Shown in pieces: positions 12,348 through 24,689 of a DNA stretch of 64,000 bases. The DNA comes from Circinella umbellata. Taxonomy: Eukaryota > Mucoromycota > Mucoromycetes > Mucorales > Lichtheimiaceae. Numbering within the stretch: the stretch's first letter is position 1; the number at the start of each line of letters is the position of its first letter. The position numbers were made by a program, and so were the translations under genes. The notes beneath the pieces are model-generated. The model searched no databases and was not told where the DNA came from. It saw only the letters and a program-made list of their open reading frames with translations. The stretch is from the NCBI GenBank assembly GCA_025093555.1, contig JAIWNF010000015.1, positions 248,001 to 312,000 on the forward strand, given 5' to 3'.

Positions 12348-15300
12348 TTAAAAGACCAAACGTAATTGATCACCAATTTCTTTGACAAGATCAACATCAG
12401 TTTGATGATAATCCAAATGAATTTCATGGATATTATTCATGTTATGTTCTTCCTCTTGTTGTAATTTTTCAGAACCTTCTATAGATTTTTGATGTTGTTC
12501 TTGAATTTGTATACTTTTTTCAAGTGCATCACAATAATTTTGATATTTTATAATATCATGAAGAAGATATTTAGATTTTGCTTCCCAATTATGCATTGCT
12601 TTAACATGATTTTGAGATCGACTTGGGAACTAAAAAAACAAAAAGTGTTTGTTCAGTTATTAAGTTAAATTAAATTAAATTAAAAATAAACCTAAAAACT
12701 AACCTTGGCAATCATGCGTGTTTTTAATTCCCGATGATTATCAATTTCATTATCTAATGCTTTTAAATGTTTTTGTAATGTTTGATATTGTTCTTTTTCA
12801 TTCAATGTACTAGAAACAAGTGGTGAAGAAGGGGGTCGCCAATCAAAAATAGAAATCGCATCTGGGTCTTGAAATTGTTGACCGTGAACTTCTGCTTCAT
12901 CTGTATCCAAGTTCATAATAACATCTTGTAAACAAGTACCCCATCCATATTCCATATTACTGACACCACCAGCAAGAGGTTCTTTACTTTGTCTAGCGGC
13001 CCAATAGTTACATGTTTGAACCCATTGATTCACTTGATCTAATGATGCAGCTTGGAATAGAAAAACACCACCATCAGGTTGTTGAATTGCAAATACGTGA
13101 GGTCGTTGTCTATTATAACCAGGAGGTGGAAGAACATTTGACAATGTATGGTTTAATGCAATGCTTCCTATCAACTGAGAATGTGACTAGAAGAACCAAA
13201 ACATCCAAGGAAGTTAGTGACATGATCATTGTTGTATACAAGTTTACAACCCTTGCTTTCCTTTTTTATATATAAAAAATACTTACAGCCCATTTATTTT
13301 CTGTTGCACCACCAAAAGATGTTGATGTCGGACTTGTAGTTTTACTTAACGAATCAGCTAAATTGGCAAAACTAGCACTACTTGAACGAAGCATGTTACG
13401 ACGATCCATATCACCATTATTATTAGAAGATTGAAGAGCATACATCTTTAATTCTCCTTCAGTAACCACCAAAAGACATTCCTTCCAATCACGATGACGT
13501 GCTTTATGTGTAGCATTTTCAAGTAAATGTTTTCGCATGACAACGCCTTCCTTAATATAAGGTGGCTCATTAGCGAATAAAGAGGATCCATGGGTATCCA
13601 TAAAACTAATCATAGGTTGGAAAGTAGGAGATAAAGTAGATACACGGGCTGCACGAGAACCAAATGAAGTTGCAGAACTAATAGATGAAAATGATTCACG
13701 ACGTGGTGAACGTGGTAAAGGTGATGATGGTCTTGGACCAGAACTTGAACTTGTACGAGGCTACACATAGACAAACATTAGAGCAAAATTAGCCAAAAAA
13801 ATAAATAAAATAAAACCATTTTTTATGTTATTTTGGCTGTACCTGAACTTCTTCTGGAAAAAGCATGCTTTCACGAGCTGATCGTCGAATAATAGATCCA
13901 ACACTTCGTTTTAACCCAACTACACGTTTTCCACCTAATATACTTCCACGTTTTTCCGGAGATTCTTGCATGCTTGGTTTCCTGGTCAGTGGTTGTAAAA
14001 TTTGATATTGTTTGACAGAAGTATAAAGTTCCTAATGATGGAATATTTGTTTAGTTTCGTTTTTTTTTTTTTTTTCAAAATGTCTTAAAAAAAACGATGA
14101 TTTTTTTTTTACCTTCAAGTAACTTTCAACTTCCAATTCCCATTCTCTTGAAAATTCTGGAGAACCTTTTTCAATTTCTATACAAACAGATTGTTGATCA
14201 TGTACTGCTGCCATGGTATTTCGAATAAATTCTTGACGAGTCATCCGACTATAATTGCCTTGTGCAACATGTAGATCCGTATTTAAAAGTAGAACTGAAT
14301 AAACAACCGCATAAACCACATCTAAAAGAAAAAAAATCATTATAAAATACATATCAGAATAAAATATTCTTTTTTTATATATACTCAATACTTTATATAT
14401 ATATATACCTGCACTTTTAAGAATAGATCTAGGATTACATGACCAATAACGACCAGCAAAAACTTCAAGAATACGATCAATTTGTTGTGCTTCTGCTTTA
14501 AAATAAAGTTTGCTACATAATTTTCTAATAAAATAATAATAGATAGAATCCAGCCCCAAATAATGTGTCAGCTTAATATAAAAAATAAAATAAAAATCAC
14601 CGCCTTGTTATATATATTACCTGAATGCACTATCTAATCTCATGTGAGAAAATTGGAAGTTTTTCATATAATGAACCAATACATCATTATTAAATGATTT
14701 TCCTTGACCAAGCCATTCAGCAATTTTTTCTCTTGGTGCAATGACATCATCTTCGTTCCATAAATGATGTGCAGCTTCTTGAGCTTCTTGATCTGTATGA
14801 TTTTTGGATGGAATAGGTTTACGATTATCTTCTGGTTCAGGTGATAAACGTGGATCAAGTACTTGAGCAATACCAGGATCTGGATCATTCCAAGCATCAT
14901 CCAATGATTTTGAAAAATCATCCGATAATATGGATAAAGATCGATCACGTGGTTGATGTTCTGATTTTTGTGGTTGTTCAGGTTGTTCAGGTTGTTTTTG
15001 TGGTTGTGGTTCTTGTATTATTTTTTGAGTCGTAGTAGGAGTAGGAGTAGTAGATGTCAGTGGTGGTAGTGGTAGCGGTAGTGGTGGTGTTGCTGGTGTT
15101 GGTGTTATTGAAGGTGGATCTTCAGGTGGAGGTGTTGGATTAGTATCCATTCTATTGTTACTTCCACTCAATGCTTCAGCAGCCTTATCACGACTGTTTT
15201 GTTTATCGGTGGATGTCAATTCACCTTCTTGTCCTTCTGTTGATTTATTTCCACCATTTTCACTTGCCCATTTCGCAATGGCTGATATACCACTCATACG

Positions 15301-17555
15301 TTTATTGGCACCACTACCACTATGTCTTTTCCAATTCAACATGGCTTGTGCAATATCTTCTGGTGGTGGACGGCTTCTACGTTTTTGATGTTTTGGCATA
15401 TTGGCTGTTTCTGCTGCAGCAGTAGCTAACATAAGTCCACCTGCACTCCCAAAATGTCCACCACTTAATCGTTTGCTTAATTTACTTTCACCTCTTTCAC
15501 GTTCAATATCATCTTGAGAATATCCTGTTGCATCTACAAACACATCATCCTCATCTTCTTCTTCTTCTTCGTCATCCTCATCTTCATCTTCTTCACTATC
15601 ATCACTTGTATCAGAACTAGCTGTAATCGTAGTTGTAGGTTCTTCTTTAATCGCACTCATGATTGGATCACAATGACTATCTCTTCTAAATCCTGTTCGG
15701 TCTTCTTCAATTGTTTCAATCGTATTAAATGAATCAATACTTGATGTTTCAACAACTGTTACTATTGCTGGTTCCAAAGAATCCTTGTAAGATGTGGTCG
15801 CTACACGTCCAGGTTTTCGTTGCATATTATTCGCTACAATTTGTGCTAAATTATCTGAAGGTGGAGGTGGGAAATGAGATGTATTCATGGATTCATGGCG
15901 TGTCAGTGATACTTGTTTCTTTTGAGATGACGATGAAGGTAATGGTGGTGGTGGTACCGATGAAGTCATTGGTGATTCTAATCGTCGTTGTCGTTGCTGT
16001 TGTTGCCTTTCTTCTTTAACAATATGAATGGCACTTTCACTACTACCAGAATTATATGCATCATGACCAAATGTACTATAAATAGAATATGCTTTTTTGC
16101 TAGATGATGATGTTGATAATTGAGATTCGTATTGTTGTTGTTGTTGTTGTTGTTGTTGCAATGTTGCATTTGTAGGTGGTGTTATTCCATTGACCGATGC
16201 ATCTTTGCCATTCGAAGGGGGTGGTGTAGGTGGTGCAACCGTAGGAATGGGAATAGAAGTAGGGGTAGTAATATGGGTAGTATTAGCTGGAGTAGGAGTA
16301 GGAAGGGGTGGTGGTGGGCGGCGACTTGTCGCAGGACGGATGATAAGATCATTAGGAATACCAGAGATACTAAGTGAATCTTGAGATCCAGTAGCATTAC
16401 TATTACCACGCTTTTGTGAATGATGTGGTGCTGGAGCTAAAGGAATATTATGTGGATTGGGTGTTCGACTGGCAATACGTCCATCTACACCTACAGATAT
16501 AGGTCGTACGCGAGGTGAATCATCCATCATATCATCCTCTTCTGTTGCCTTTTGAAAATTATTAACAAAAAAAGTTATTATCATTAAATCAATTATTGTA
16601 TTTCAATCCCTTTTTTCTTTTCTTTTCTTTTTTGCTTTGTTTATATACCTTGCTAAGTTTCCTAAAAATTCTACCAAATCCACCCTTAATTGCTCCTTTT
16701 TGCGTTGCCTAAATATGGTATACAATAAATAAACGAATATATTTTAGATTATTTCCCAATACAAGTAAGAATGTGTTCAATTCGATTACTTTTTATTTTA
16801 AAAGTTCCCTTTTTTTTTATTCCCCCGTTAATCGAGAAGAAATAAGAAAAACAGGATAATATTGCTACCTTTTTTTGGACTGCATCTTCAGGAGTTGCGG
16901 CATCCATTAATGGATTATAATGTTGTGATTTCGTGGTTGTTATCATTGAAGTATGTCTTGTTCTAGTTGAAGAAGAAGTGGAAGATGCTGATGTTGATGC
17001 TGAAGGGGGTCCATCCACTGGTTTACGCCGTAATCTTTGATCTATAGTATTATTATTATTATTTTGATGATGATGATTGATTTGATGGTGTTGATGTTGA
17101 GGTGGAAATGTATCATATCTGGGAATCGAAGTAGTTGAAGAAGAAGGTGTATTTGTGAAGGAGGAGGAGGATGTCATTGTATGTCTTTGTTGACGAGTTG
17201 TTTGTTGTTGAGGCAGTGGCGGTAATGGTTGTTCATGGTGAGTTGTTTTATTGGAGTGTTGTTGTTGTTGTTGCTGCTGCTGTTGCTGTGGTTGTGGTTG
17301 AGAACTCGAAGAAATCGAAGTCGCGCGGAATCGAGATAAAAAGTTTTTAGAAGGTTTTGAAGATGGAGGAGATGACACGTCTGTTGAAGAAGTAGTATGG
17401 TTACTATGGTGATAAGCTGACTGCGGAGCTGTTGTTGACAAGGAACGTTTTCTATGTAAGTCTTGCTTTTGATTGTGACGGTGGCGTTGTTCCATCGCAT
17501 CGCCATGAACAGCATGAGAAGAAGGAGGTGGTACGATCCGAGAATTAGGCAACAT
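12348..17555 (-). CDS. Arf guanine-nucleotide exchange factor, Sec7 plus PH domains (Syt1-like)
   Basis: Activates Arf GTPases by GDP/GTP exchange at Golgi, endosomal or plasma membranes. Nine exons: 17555-16869, 16708-16649, 16548-14621, 14524-14409, 14321-14113, 14031-13843, 13760-13287, 13186-12704, 12629-12348; phases close to 1475 aa. Residues 1-840 are low complexity (poly-Gln/His/Asn, Pro-rich, one acidic run). The Sec7 domain is about 845-1000: FKAEAQQIDRILEVFAGRYW contains the exchange Glu (about residue 903), and motif 2 reads YSVLLLNTDLHVAQ. Most Sec7 domains have LPGE before that Glu; here it is FKAE. A PH domain follows at about 1125-1290 (IKEGVVMRK...VFLFQAASLDQVNQWVQ), then a helical C-terminus. 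Sec7-PH order without DCB/HUS domains points to the yeast Syt1 / animal EFA6 branch. The large mobile element ends 413 bp upstream of the ATG. Confidence 0.93.
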
Positions 17556-17965
17556 GTAAGTAGTAATAAGTAAATAACAATATTAATAATAATAACAAAC
17601 AATAAAAAAAGAAATTATATCTAGTATATAAAATTATAAAGTAAAAGTAATAATAATAATAATAATAAAAGTAAATAATAATAAAAAAAGAAGGAAAGGA
17701 AAAGAAAAGAGCACTTCTAAATTATGATGTGCTACCCAGGTAATTGAAAAAAAAAGAAAAGAAACAAAAAAAAACAGAGGCTACACAGCACTTCAGGGCA
17801 TATAATTAATTGATTGATGTGTGTGAGATGGGATTGCAATATAAGAGGATATAAAAAAATATATTGGTTTGTGTAACAATTCTAATGTTTATTGAAAGCA
17901 CACAGACTTTTGCTTTTAAAGTGCCTTCTCACATGGTGGCGAACGGAAAAAAAAAAATCATATCA

Positions 17966-20098
17966 TACAGGATTTTTCCTCGTGATGTATTTTTTATTTG
18001 GCGCTTGGTTTTTTTCAACCTGGCGGCTGAAATTTTTGGTGTGGCGCCAAGCATTTTATGATTTGGCGTCTCTATATTATTAGTATGGCGTTCATTGTTT
18101 TTTGTTTGGCGGCTAACAACCCAGTGAAAGAAAAGATTCCAAATAAAGCTTTGACTATTTTATTTAATAATAAAGGAACAAATAATAGTTTTAAAAATAT
18201 GAGAGCATAAAAGCACTAAATAAACATGGTTTTTCTGTACTCGATATTTTTAGTATTCTCATTAAGTCGAATAGGGTCGATGCAACAAATATAAAACAAA
18301 CGTCCTGGCTTATAACAAATTTATTTTATCAATGTTTGCCAAGTATAATGAACATATGCTGTTCTTGGTTGTAGTTGGGGTAGAATGATAAAATATTCAA
18401 GTCGTAATTGTAGTCTAGCAACAGAGCCTACTTTTTTTTCATAAATTAAACAAATGGGATAGGTTGTTGCTATTGTAACAGGTACTGAAGAGACACTGAT
18501 GATATTGTTGTAACCACGACGACAGTTTTGATTATATAACAATGCAAGTCCATCTTTGTTTATTGATAACAGTTTATTTATGTTTAGTGTATTCTGCCTA
18601 TCACGGATTTTCAAAAGCCTGTGCTCTTAAGGTTTTTCTTTGCTATGATATGTAGAGTTTTAAAAGTCCTGTAAGTTAGCAAGTGGAGAAGTGTAACCAC
18701 ATACACAAAAACAAAAATCGCGCGACTTACTCATGAATACAATCTCTGAAGCGTCCTAACATTTGGGCTTCCGCTCGGTGTGGTCGTTGCTGTTGGGCAG
18801 CTCGGTGTGTTGAGTGCACTTCAGCTTCCAGACGTGATCTGCCCCGTCTTCGTCTCTCCACTTATTGTTATTATTGTGGAAGTGATGGTGGTGGACAAGG
18901 ACGACGAGACCCTATAAATATAAACATACCCTTATTTAACATCTTCATGGTTCTTTTCTTACAACTAACCATTCTATTATACTCATCATCAATATTATAA
19001 TTACCATTTTATCTCTGTTCTTCCCTTTTACTCGTAAACGAAGGTAATCATTCGTGTTCCAGCGACAAGAAAACTCGGTCGATAAGTCTGACTAGCAAAG
19101 GATAAACCATCGATGTTTATTGAAAGAATATTAAAAGGAGAGAGTGCGTGGTGCCTTGTAAAACTTTAACTTCAGCGAGAAAGAGATGGGAGGGTGCAAC
19201 ACAAAATTTGTTATAAGCATAAATGCAATCCACACAATATAATACGGAAATATATTATAACACAAATATACAGAACAAGAAACGGGTCGCCATACCGAAA
19301 CAACCACATAGAGATTATAGTTTATCAGCCAGCAAATATAGTGTAATCAAGTAACTTCTTTTTCACTTGGTTCATAAAATCATGTAGAGACATCTCGTTT
19401 CGATGATAACTGATCGTATATGATTCTGCGATGGCAAACAAACAAAGCCATTATACCATTGTTAACATTATGCTAAAAAAAACCTGCTTTTCCCCCTCCA
19501 GCGTTATATAAATGAGAACATGCACTTTTCACCCTTCAATGGGTCCTTCTTTTCAACTTGTGTGTCTGAGTATTTCTATCCCATCCATCTAATCTCGTAT
19601 CCTCCGATTCCTTGTCTATTCGAGTTCTGCTGGATATTTGACCGACATTTGTGTCACCTCAAATATCAGTTCTCATTTTGACCACTGCTTTTAAAAAAGA
19701 TTACGATAGTTAGTACAATTGATAGTTGTGAATCATATTACCACTGTTATTATTGTGCTCGGGTTGTCAAGGTTTTTTATCATGAGAGATTGTAAGATAA
19801 AAAAAAGTTGAAAAAAAAAGATTAAAGAGAAATACGCAGTAAAATAGTGAGGGAGGGAGGGGCAGTGCCCCCAGCTATCATCTATTAAACACTCGCAGAC
19901 TAAACCGCTCGAAAAGATAAAAAGTAAAGCGCAGTCCAATAGAGAGGGAGGGAGGGGCCAGGCCCCCAGCTGTCATCTATCTTCATCCCACTTGCAGTCT
20001 AATGGAGAGGGAGGGAGGGCAGTGCCCCAGCTATCACCAATTAAACCGCTCGATAAGAAAAGCTAACGCAGTCCAACTAGAGAGGGAGGGAGGGGCAG
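17966..20098 (+). repeat. Left inverted arm of the 18-27 kb element
   Basis: Reverse complement of 25003-27191, with scattered substitutions and small indels. The outer 100 bp are rearranged between arms: units of TTTTTTTCAAC plus a TGGC word occur in different number and order. Confidence 0.9.
18321..18762 (-). CDS. Arm-encoded 109-aa protein, left copy
   Basis: Two exons, 18762-18731 and 18618-18321, joined by a GTAAGT...CACAG intron, give 109 aa starting MLGRFRDCIHE and ending YTWQTLIK. The mirror copy in the right arm (26369-26810) has the same start, splice sites and stop. Visible protein differences are conservative or few (RLQLRLEYF against RLLLRLVYF). Family unknown; the fragment INKLLSINKDGLALL resembles a second ORF segment upstream in the same arm (ILSINIDGLSFASQTYRPSF), so the arm may contain an ancient tandem duplication. 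No transmembrane segment or signal peptide is obvious. Confidence 0.5.
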
Positions 20099-20175
20099 TG
20101 CCCCCAGCTGTCATCTGTCTTCATCCCACTCGCAGTCTAATGGGGAGGGAGGGAGGGGCAGTGCCCCCAGCTATC
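19848..20175. repeat. G-rich minisatellite with alternating A/B units (left arm)
   Basis: Five copies of GAGGGAGGGAGGGGCAGTGC followed by CCCCAGCT begin at about 19848, 19944, 20007, 20083 and 20143. Each contains three G-runs and the perfect hairpin GGGGCAGTGCCCC. The tails alternate between a longer type (CACCAATTAAACCGCTCGA...) and a shorter type (CATCTATCTTCATCCCACT...), making a higher-order A/B repeat. Confidence 0.85.
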
Positions 20176-20664
20176 ACCAATTAGACCACTCAACGATCAA
20201 AAGAATGTATGCCAATCCGGCGGGGAGTAGTTTCTAAGGTTGTAAATGTCAGTGAGTCAACTTGAGAGAAAATGTAGATGCACGTTAAACGAAAAGGGAA
20301 GGAATAAATGGAATTTACCAGTATATATTAATCCACTTTAATCAATCGTAAGTGCTAATTATAAAAAAAAGGATGGTGGGTGACCAAGACTAATCCTATA
20401 AATCGAATAAAACACTGTGACTCTCACTAGAGACGTTTATTATTGGTTTGGCTTTTTAAATTTCCATCCAATTAAAAATTCAATTCTTACGCCAGTGCAT
20501 TCATCCAGAGACCTTGTGGAAAAGGCTAGATGAAAAAAATAACGTCCAGAAAATTGATTTCTGTCAAACAAAAAGATTATATTATACTGTGTTGCCATGG
20601 AATTTATCGTTAGGCAGAATGAAAAAAAAAAAAAAACTTTGTTATATACAGTAAATGAATAGTG

Positions 20665-20901
20665 TCACTTGTTTACACCTACAACACACAATATAACTGA
20701 CCCATTTGTACTTGATCCATAGACATAAGCTATCAATCTTTCTTCTTGGATAGAATATGTGTGTTTTTTACCTACAAGTCTTAAAACTGTTTTTCGTATA
20801 TTATCAGAAGTATATAAATATGCATACCAAATCTTTTGGATAATGATGTTTATTACCGGTATATCTGCCAGAGATTTAAAGATCCGTTTCTTTTTCTTTG
20901 C
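20665..20901 (-). pseudogene. Decayed C-terminal coding fragment inside the element
   Basis: An open frame of about 75 codons reads KSLADIPVINIIIQKIWYAY and RLVGKKHTYSIQEERLIAYV, then stops with TGA. It looks protein-like, but frames just upstream (20900-21120) conflict and contain stops, and no start was found. It is either a last exon or a relic; product unknown. Confidence 0.3.
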
Positions 20902-21399
20902 TCAGTATTAGTATTACAGTTTAAATCTACAGTCAACATCCAGGCCATTTTTTTAATCAGCTGGTATAATTTGGTTGGAAAAGCGATCCAGGATCGAATA
21001 AAGTAGGCATGGTGATGGCCATATCTGTTTACGTTTTGCTTAAGCATTTGAAGAGAGAAACAAGTTTGAGTGTACTGGACCAACCTTCACTGATCGATGG
21101 TCTGCGTCGTTATTGGATTCATGTTAGCCTTAAAAATAAACTTATATTGATACATGGTATTTAATATTGGCAAAAAATGCCGCTCTTCTCCAATTTTACA
21201 ACTGTTTGTTGAGGTATAAAAAAAGGTTTATGGGAAGAGGAAGTGAAATATGGTGAGTGATATGAACTAATGGTATGGTAAAAGTCAAGAAAAAAAGTGA
21301 CTAAGTATGCTGCGTATGGATTTACATGAGAGAGAACTGTGAGTATACAATATATGTACGTATGAAAATAAAGGGTTACTATGGTATATACAAACAGAA

Positions 21400-23550
21400 C
21401 TATTGTCGTTTTTGCTTTTTTGTGGAGTCGGTGGTGGTGGTACTGCTGCTACTACTGTAATGATTGCTGGTTGTTGTGGAGGAGGAGGACTCTGGGCTTA
21501 TAATACATGGTGGCATCAGAGATCTCTTTTTTCCTTTTTTACCAAGTGATAGCACTTGATTATCATTTTTGATTGCATTGACTGTTTCCATTAAGTAAAG
21601 ACGTACACGGTAAACAAGTTCAATGATTGGGATCAATTGTCGAGCACAAACATCAGCATCACAAGGGAATGTGGCACGTTCTGATTGCGTAATACGACAC
21701 ACCGATCCTTCAGGGCTATCCATTATCAAAGCTGACATATGCAAACCTAAAACCAATTATTGCTTGTCAATAACAAAAACGCTGTAATAGGACGAATGAT
21801 GCACTCGATCTTTAGTGTACATACCTGATATAATGAAAGCTGCTATTTTTGTCGAACGGATCACAGAAGGTTGCTCATTTATAATGGCAGAAAAAAAATC
21901 CTTCATCATTTTGGGTGCCTTCATTCCACACTCATATAACTCTTTTGTACCACTTGCGCCATCATCTTTTAAACCAACTTCACTGAAGCCGATTTCGTAA
22001 TTCAAATACAGACATTTCATATCGGGTTGCATACCAACCGTGTGACGACTTGTAGGCTCATGCGCAGATAAGGAACGCTTTTGATTATGTCTCGCTGATG
22101 ATGCTTGAGACTTACGCTTACCACTGTAATAAATGAGAAAAATAAGTTTCCTGGATATTTTTTGGCCATTATATCAAAACATTGAAACTGTACAAACACT
22201 TACGACCTGGCACGGATAGGAGTCGCACCAAAACACTTGGAGATAAACGGCCATATACAGTATTCAACATCGTCCTCAATATAATCATCTTCAAAGAACT
22301 TGTAGTTATAAAGATTGACAGCTTCCTCAATGGTTTGCCGAGCCCAATACATATCGGCTTCATCCAATGGATCAAAAACTTTGTCTTTAATTGCACTATT
22401 AAGTTCTTTCAACGCCCTCTATAGGTTTTAAAGTAAAGTACAGCTTACAGTCAATAATAGATTCCATAAAAATGCAAGTGGTTATTATAACAAACTTACT
22501 TTTCCAATAAAAGAATGAAGGTACACCTGAAGATCTTCGGGAAGTGGTTGATCAAAATCAATGCTTTTGAAATTGCGGATTTCATCAAGCTCACTTTCAT
22601 CAAAAACGTCAGCATAAACCAGATCATCAGGATTGATAATCATTGAGTGGATGGGACTAAAGAAAGGTTTTTGGCAGGAATAAAATGAGTGTTTCCTACC
22701 CTACAACATTTCAACAGGAATTTACCGTTTGGATAACAAAAAATCTCACGCACCCAACAGCAGAATCCTGAAAACAAATCCAATTACAACACTTACTGTT
22801 CGTATTTCAACTTTAAAGCAAGATTCATCATGACTTCTTCAACTACTCGTCCACTCTCCAACTTCCACACCTTCTTCGATTTCAACACATCTTCGTAACT
22901 GTTTTTAACCTCGTTCAGTACTTCCGCTGTCATCAGTTTGGCGGATTTGGTTGTAGACTTGCTAGCGCTGCTTGTCTTTATATTATTTGATGCTGTTTTC
23001 GTGGCATCTTGTGTCTTCTTCTGCTTTATGAGTTCTTTTACGAAACTCCAATCAATCTCCTGTTACGGACAAAAATAAACGAAATATAGATTAGCATAAG
23101 CACAGGAGTTAAACGAAATAAACTATTATTATTTTTTTGTATGGTGGTTTTGACCTCAGAAATTTATTTGCAAGATCCCGTTCCAAAGGAAGAGCAAATA
23201 AACTATAACTACCACTAACCTCCTCAGCTTTCCCCTCAACATTCAAATCCCTCAACACCTTGTCAAACTTGGTTGCCCAAAATCGGTACACGTTTTTGCG
23301 TAGATCAGTAAGCCTAACAATATCATCCATACAAGTGCAAATAAAATCGCGTAGCGATGGGGTTTCTTCCGTGTTGTTGCACTTTTCAATATACTCTACA
23401 ATGACTAAAATGCGCAGCATATGATTCAGTAAACAGATCATCAATGCAGTTTAATCCTCACTTACCACTACGACTTTCACTATCATCACTCCTCGTATCT
23501 TCTTTTTCTGCTGCTGTTGCTGCAGCTGTTGCTGATCCGGCAGTTGCCAT
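21400..23550 (-). CDS. Intact element-internal gene, 516 aa, possible PD-(D/E)xK-like protein
   Basis: Seven exons: 23550-23466, 23404-23220, 23059-22797, 22656-22500, 22418-22204, 22123-21825, 21746-21400. All sites are GT-AG and the phases close with no internal stop, giving 516 aa. The N-terminus is Ala/Glu-rich. The middle holds a Lys/Ser-rich linker, then HPIHSMIINPDDLVYADVFD. The C-terminal third reads GMQPDMKCLYLNYEIGFSEV followed by GLK, then KMMKDFF, GLHMSALIMDSPEGSVC and LIPIIELVYRVRLYLMETV. The Pro-Asp...Glu-Val-Gly-Leu-Lys spacing resembles a degenerate nuclease core. I believe similar unnamed proteins are widespread in Mucorales, but this comes from memory. It ends in a Ser/Thr-rich tail. 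A MITE sits 26 bp upstream of the ATG. Confidence 0.65.
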
Positions 23551-23583
23551 GGCAATAAAAATTCCTGCTGCTAGGTTACAACG

Positions 23584-24177
23584 GGGTGCACTAAATTTTT
23601 GGGTAGTAAACCTTCCTAATTTGGGTTTTTGGGTACTTAGCCTCTGAAAATTTGGGTACTTCGCCACCGATGGAGCCCAAAACTACCCAAAAACTACCCA
23701 AAACTACCCAAAAGTGCCTGAAGAAAGGTATCTTTTTATTTTCTTTTTAGATTTTTGTTTATTTTTGGGTACTATGATATACCTCATTTAACTTACTAAT
23801 ACCTCATACTCCTGTCAATATTATCAACTACGAAATTTTATATAAAAACCAATAACAAATAATAACAAAAATAAGAGTAAAGCTATAAGGCACAAGAGGA
23901 CTCAAACGTCGACTTCCTTTTTTCTCATATGTATAAGATTAATTTTTTATTATGATAGTCACACGTATAATTAATAAATCAAAGGGGTGTGCCATCGAAA
24001 GAGCAAAAAGTAAAATGAAACGAAAGAGAGAGGAAGCAATAGAGTAGAAGACAATGTAAATCAAATAACAATGCTAAAGTAGCAAAACATCGACTTCCTC
24101 CACTATACTTGACTAGAAAAATTGACTGCTTTACTTTTATTACTAAAAATGGAAGTACCCAAAAATTATGGCACCCC
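23584..24177. mobile_element. Nested hAT-like MITE, ~594 bp
   Basis: The terminal repeat GGGGTGC followed by ATTTTTGGGTA occurs in inverted orientation at both ends (two differences over about 22 bp). The flanks show the same 8-bp word TTACAACG at 23576-23583 and 24178-24185, the duplication length typical of hAT elements. Subterminal words TTTGGGTA/TACCCAAA recur many times, including four CTACCCAAAA units near 23670-23715. No transposase is encoded. Confidence 0.75.
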
Positions 24178-24188
24178 TTACAACGTTG

Positions 24189-24324
24189 TTATGGACGAAA
24201 GTCAAGGGGGTCTAACTTTTGCTTTATCGCGTTGTCTTGACAGTAACTCCAATACCCGTCTCCAGAAACTACGTCATTGAAATGAAAGCCAGTCTTTATT
24301 CTGATAACTTCACCAAGTGCCAAC
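24189..24324 (-). pseudogene. Isolated exon-like fragment upstream of the MITE
   Basis: After a TTTTTGTTAG acceptor the minus strand reads LALGEVIRIKTGFHFNDVVS and SYCQDNAIKQKLDPLDFRP, then a TAA. If the MITE and one target copy are removed, the frame stays the same into the next gene, with only this TAA between. It may be a lost 5' exon of the 516-aa gene or part of another decayed gene. Confidence 0.3.
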
Positions 24325-24689
24325 CTAACAAAAATCACAGAGTATTGACTTAACAAAATAAAAATAAAAATAAAGATCATCTTTGATTTTACACTGTAAA
24401 ATAGCTTTATAATAAAATACAATATCATTTGTTCTCAAATATTAATGTTGTTTATTTGGCCCTTTAAAAGGTTCAATGACTTTTTCTAAAGATGAATTTG
24501 TATTATTTAAAATGCTAAGTATACGTTACGAGCTTCTTAGGGTAGGCGAAACATAATAAAATCATTGGAACAAGTAGGATAGTGACCTGAGTGTTCTCAA
24601 TTATAAACAACTTCGTATTTGCTATTAACAAGGTGATATATATCAAATTTTGCAGGACAGTTAATCCTAATAAATATATCATTTCCAAT

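Noticed and set aside
12140..12427. 95-codon minus-strand ORF overlapping the end of the Arf-GEF gene
   Set aside because: AT-driven hydrophobic and Lys-rich sequence; a shadow frame of the true last exon.
23590..23715. TACCCAAA / TTTGGGTA repeats resembling telomere-like DNA
   Set aside because: They lie between the ends of the 594-bp MITE as irregular copies in both orientations, so they are subterminal repeats of that element.
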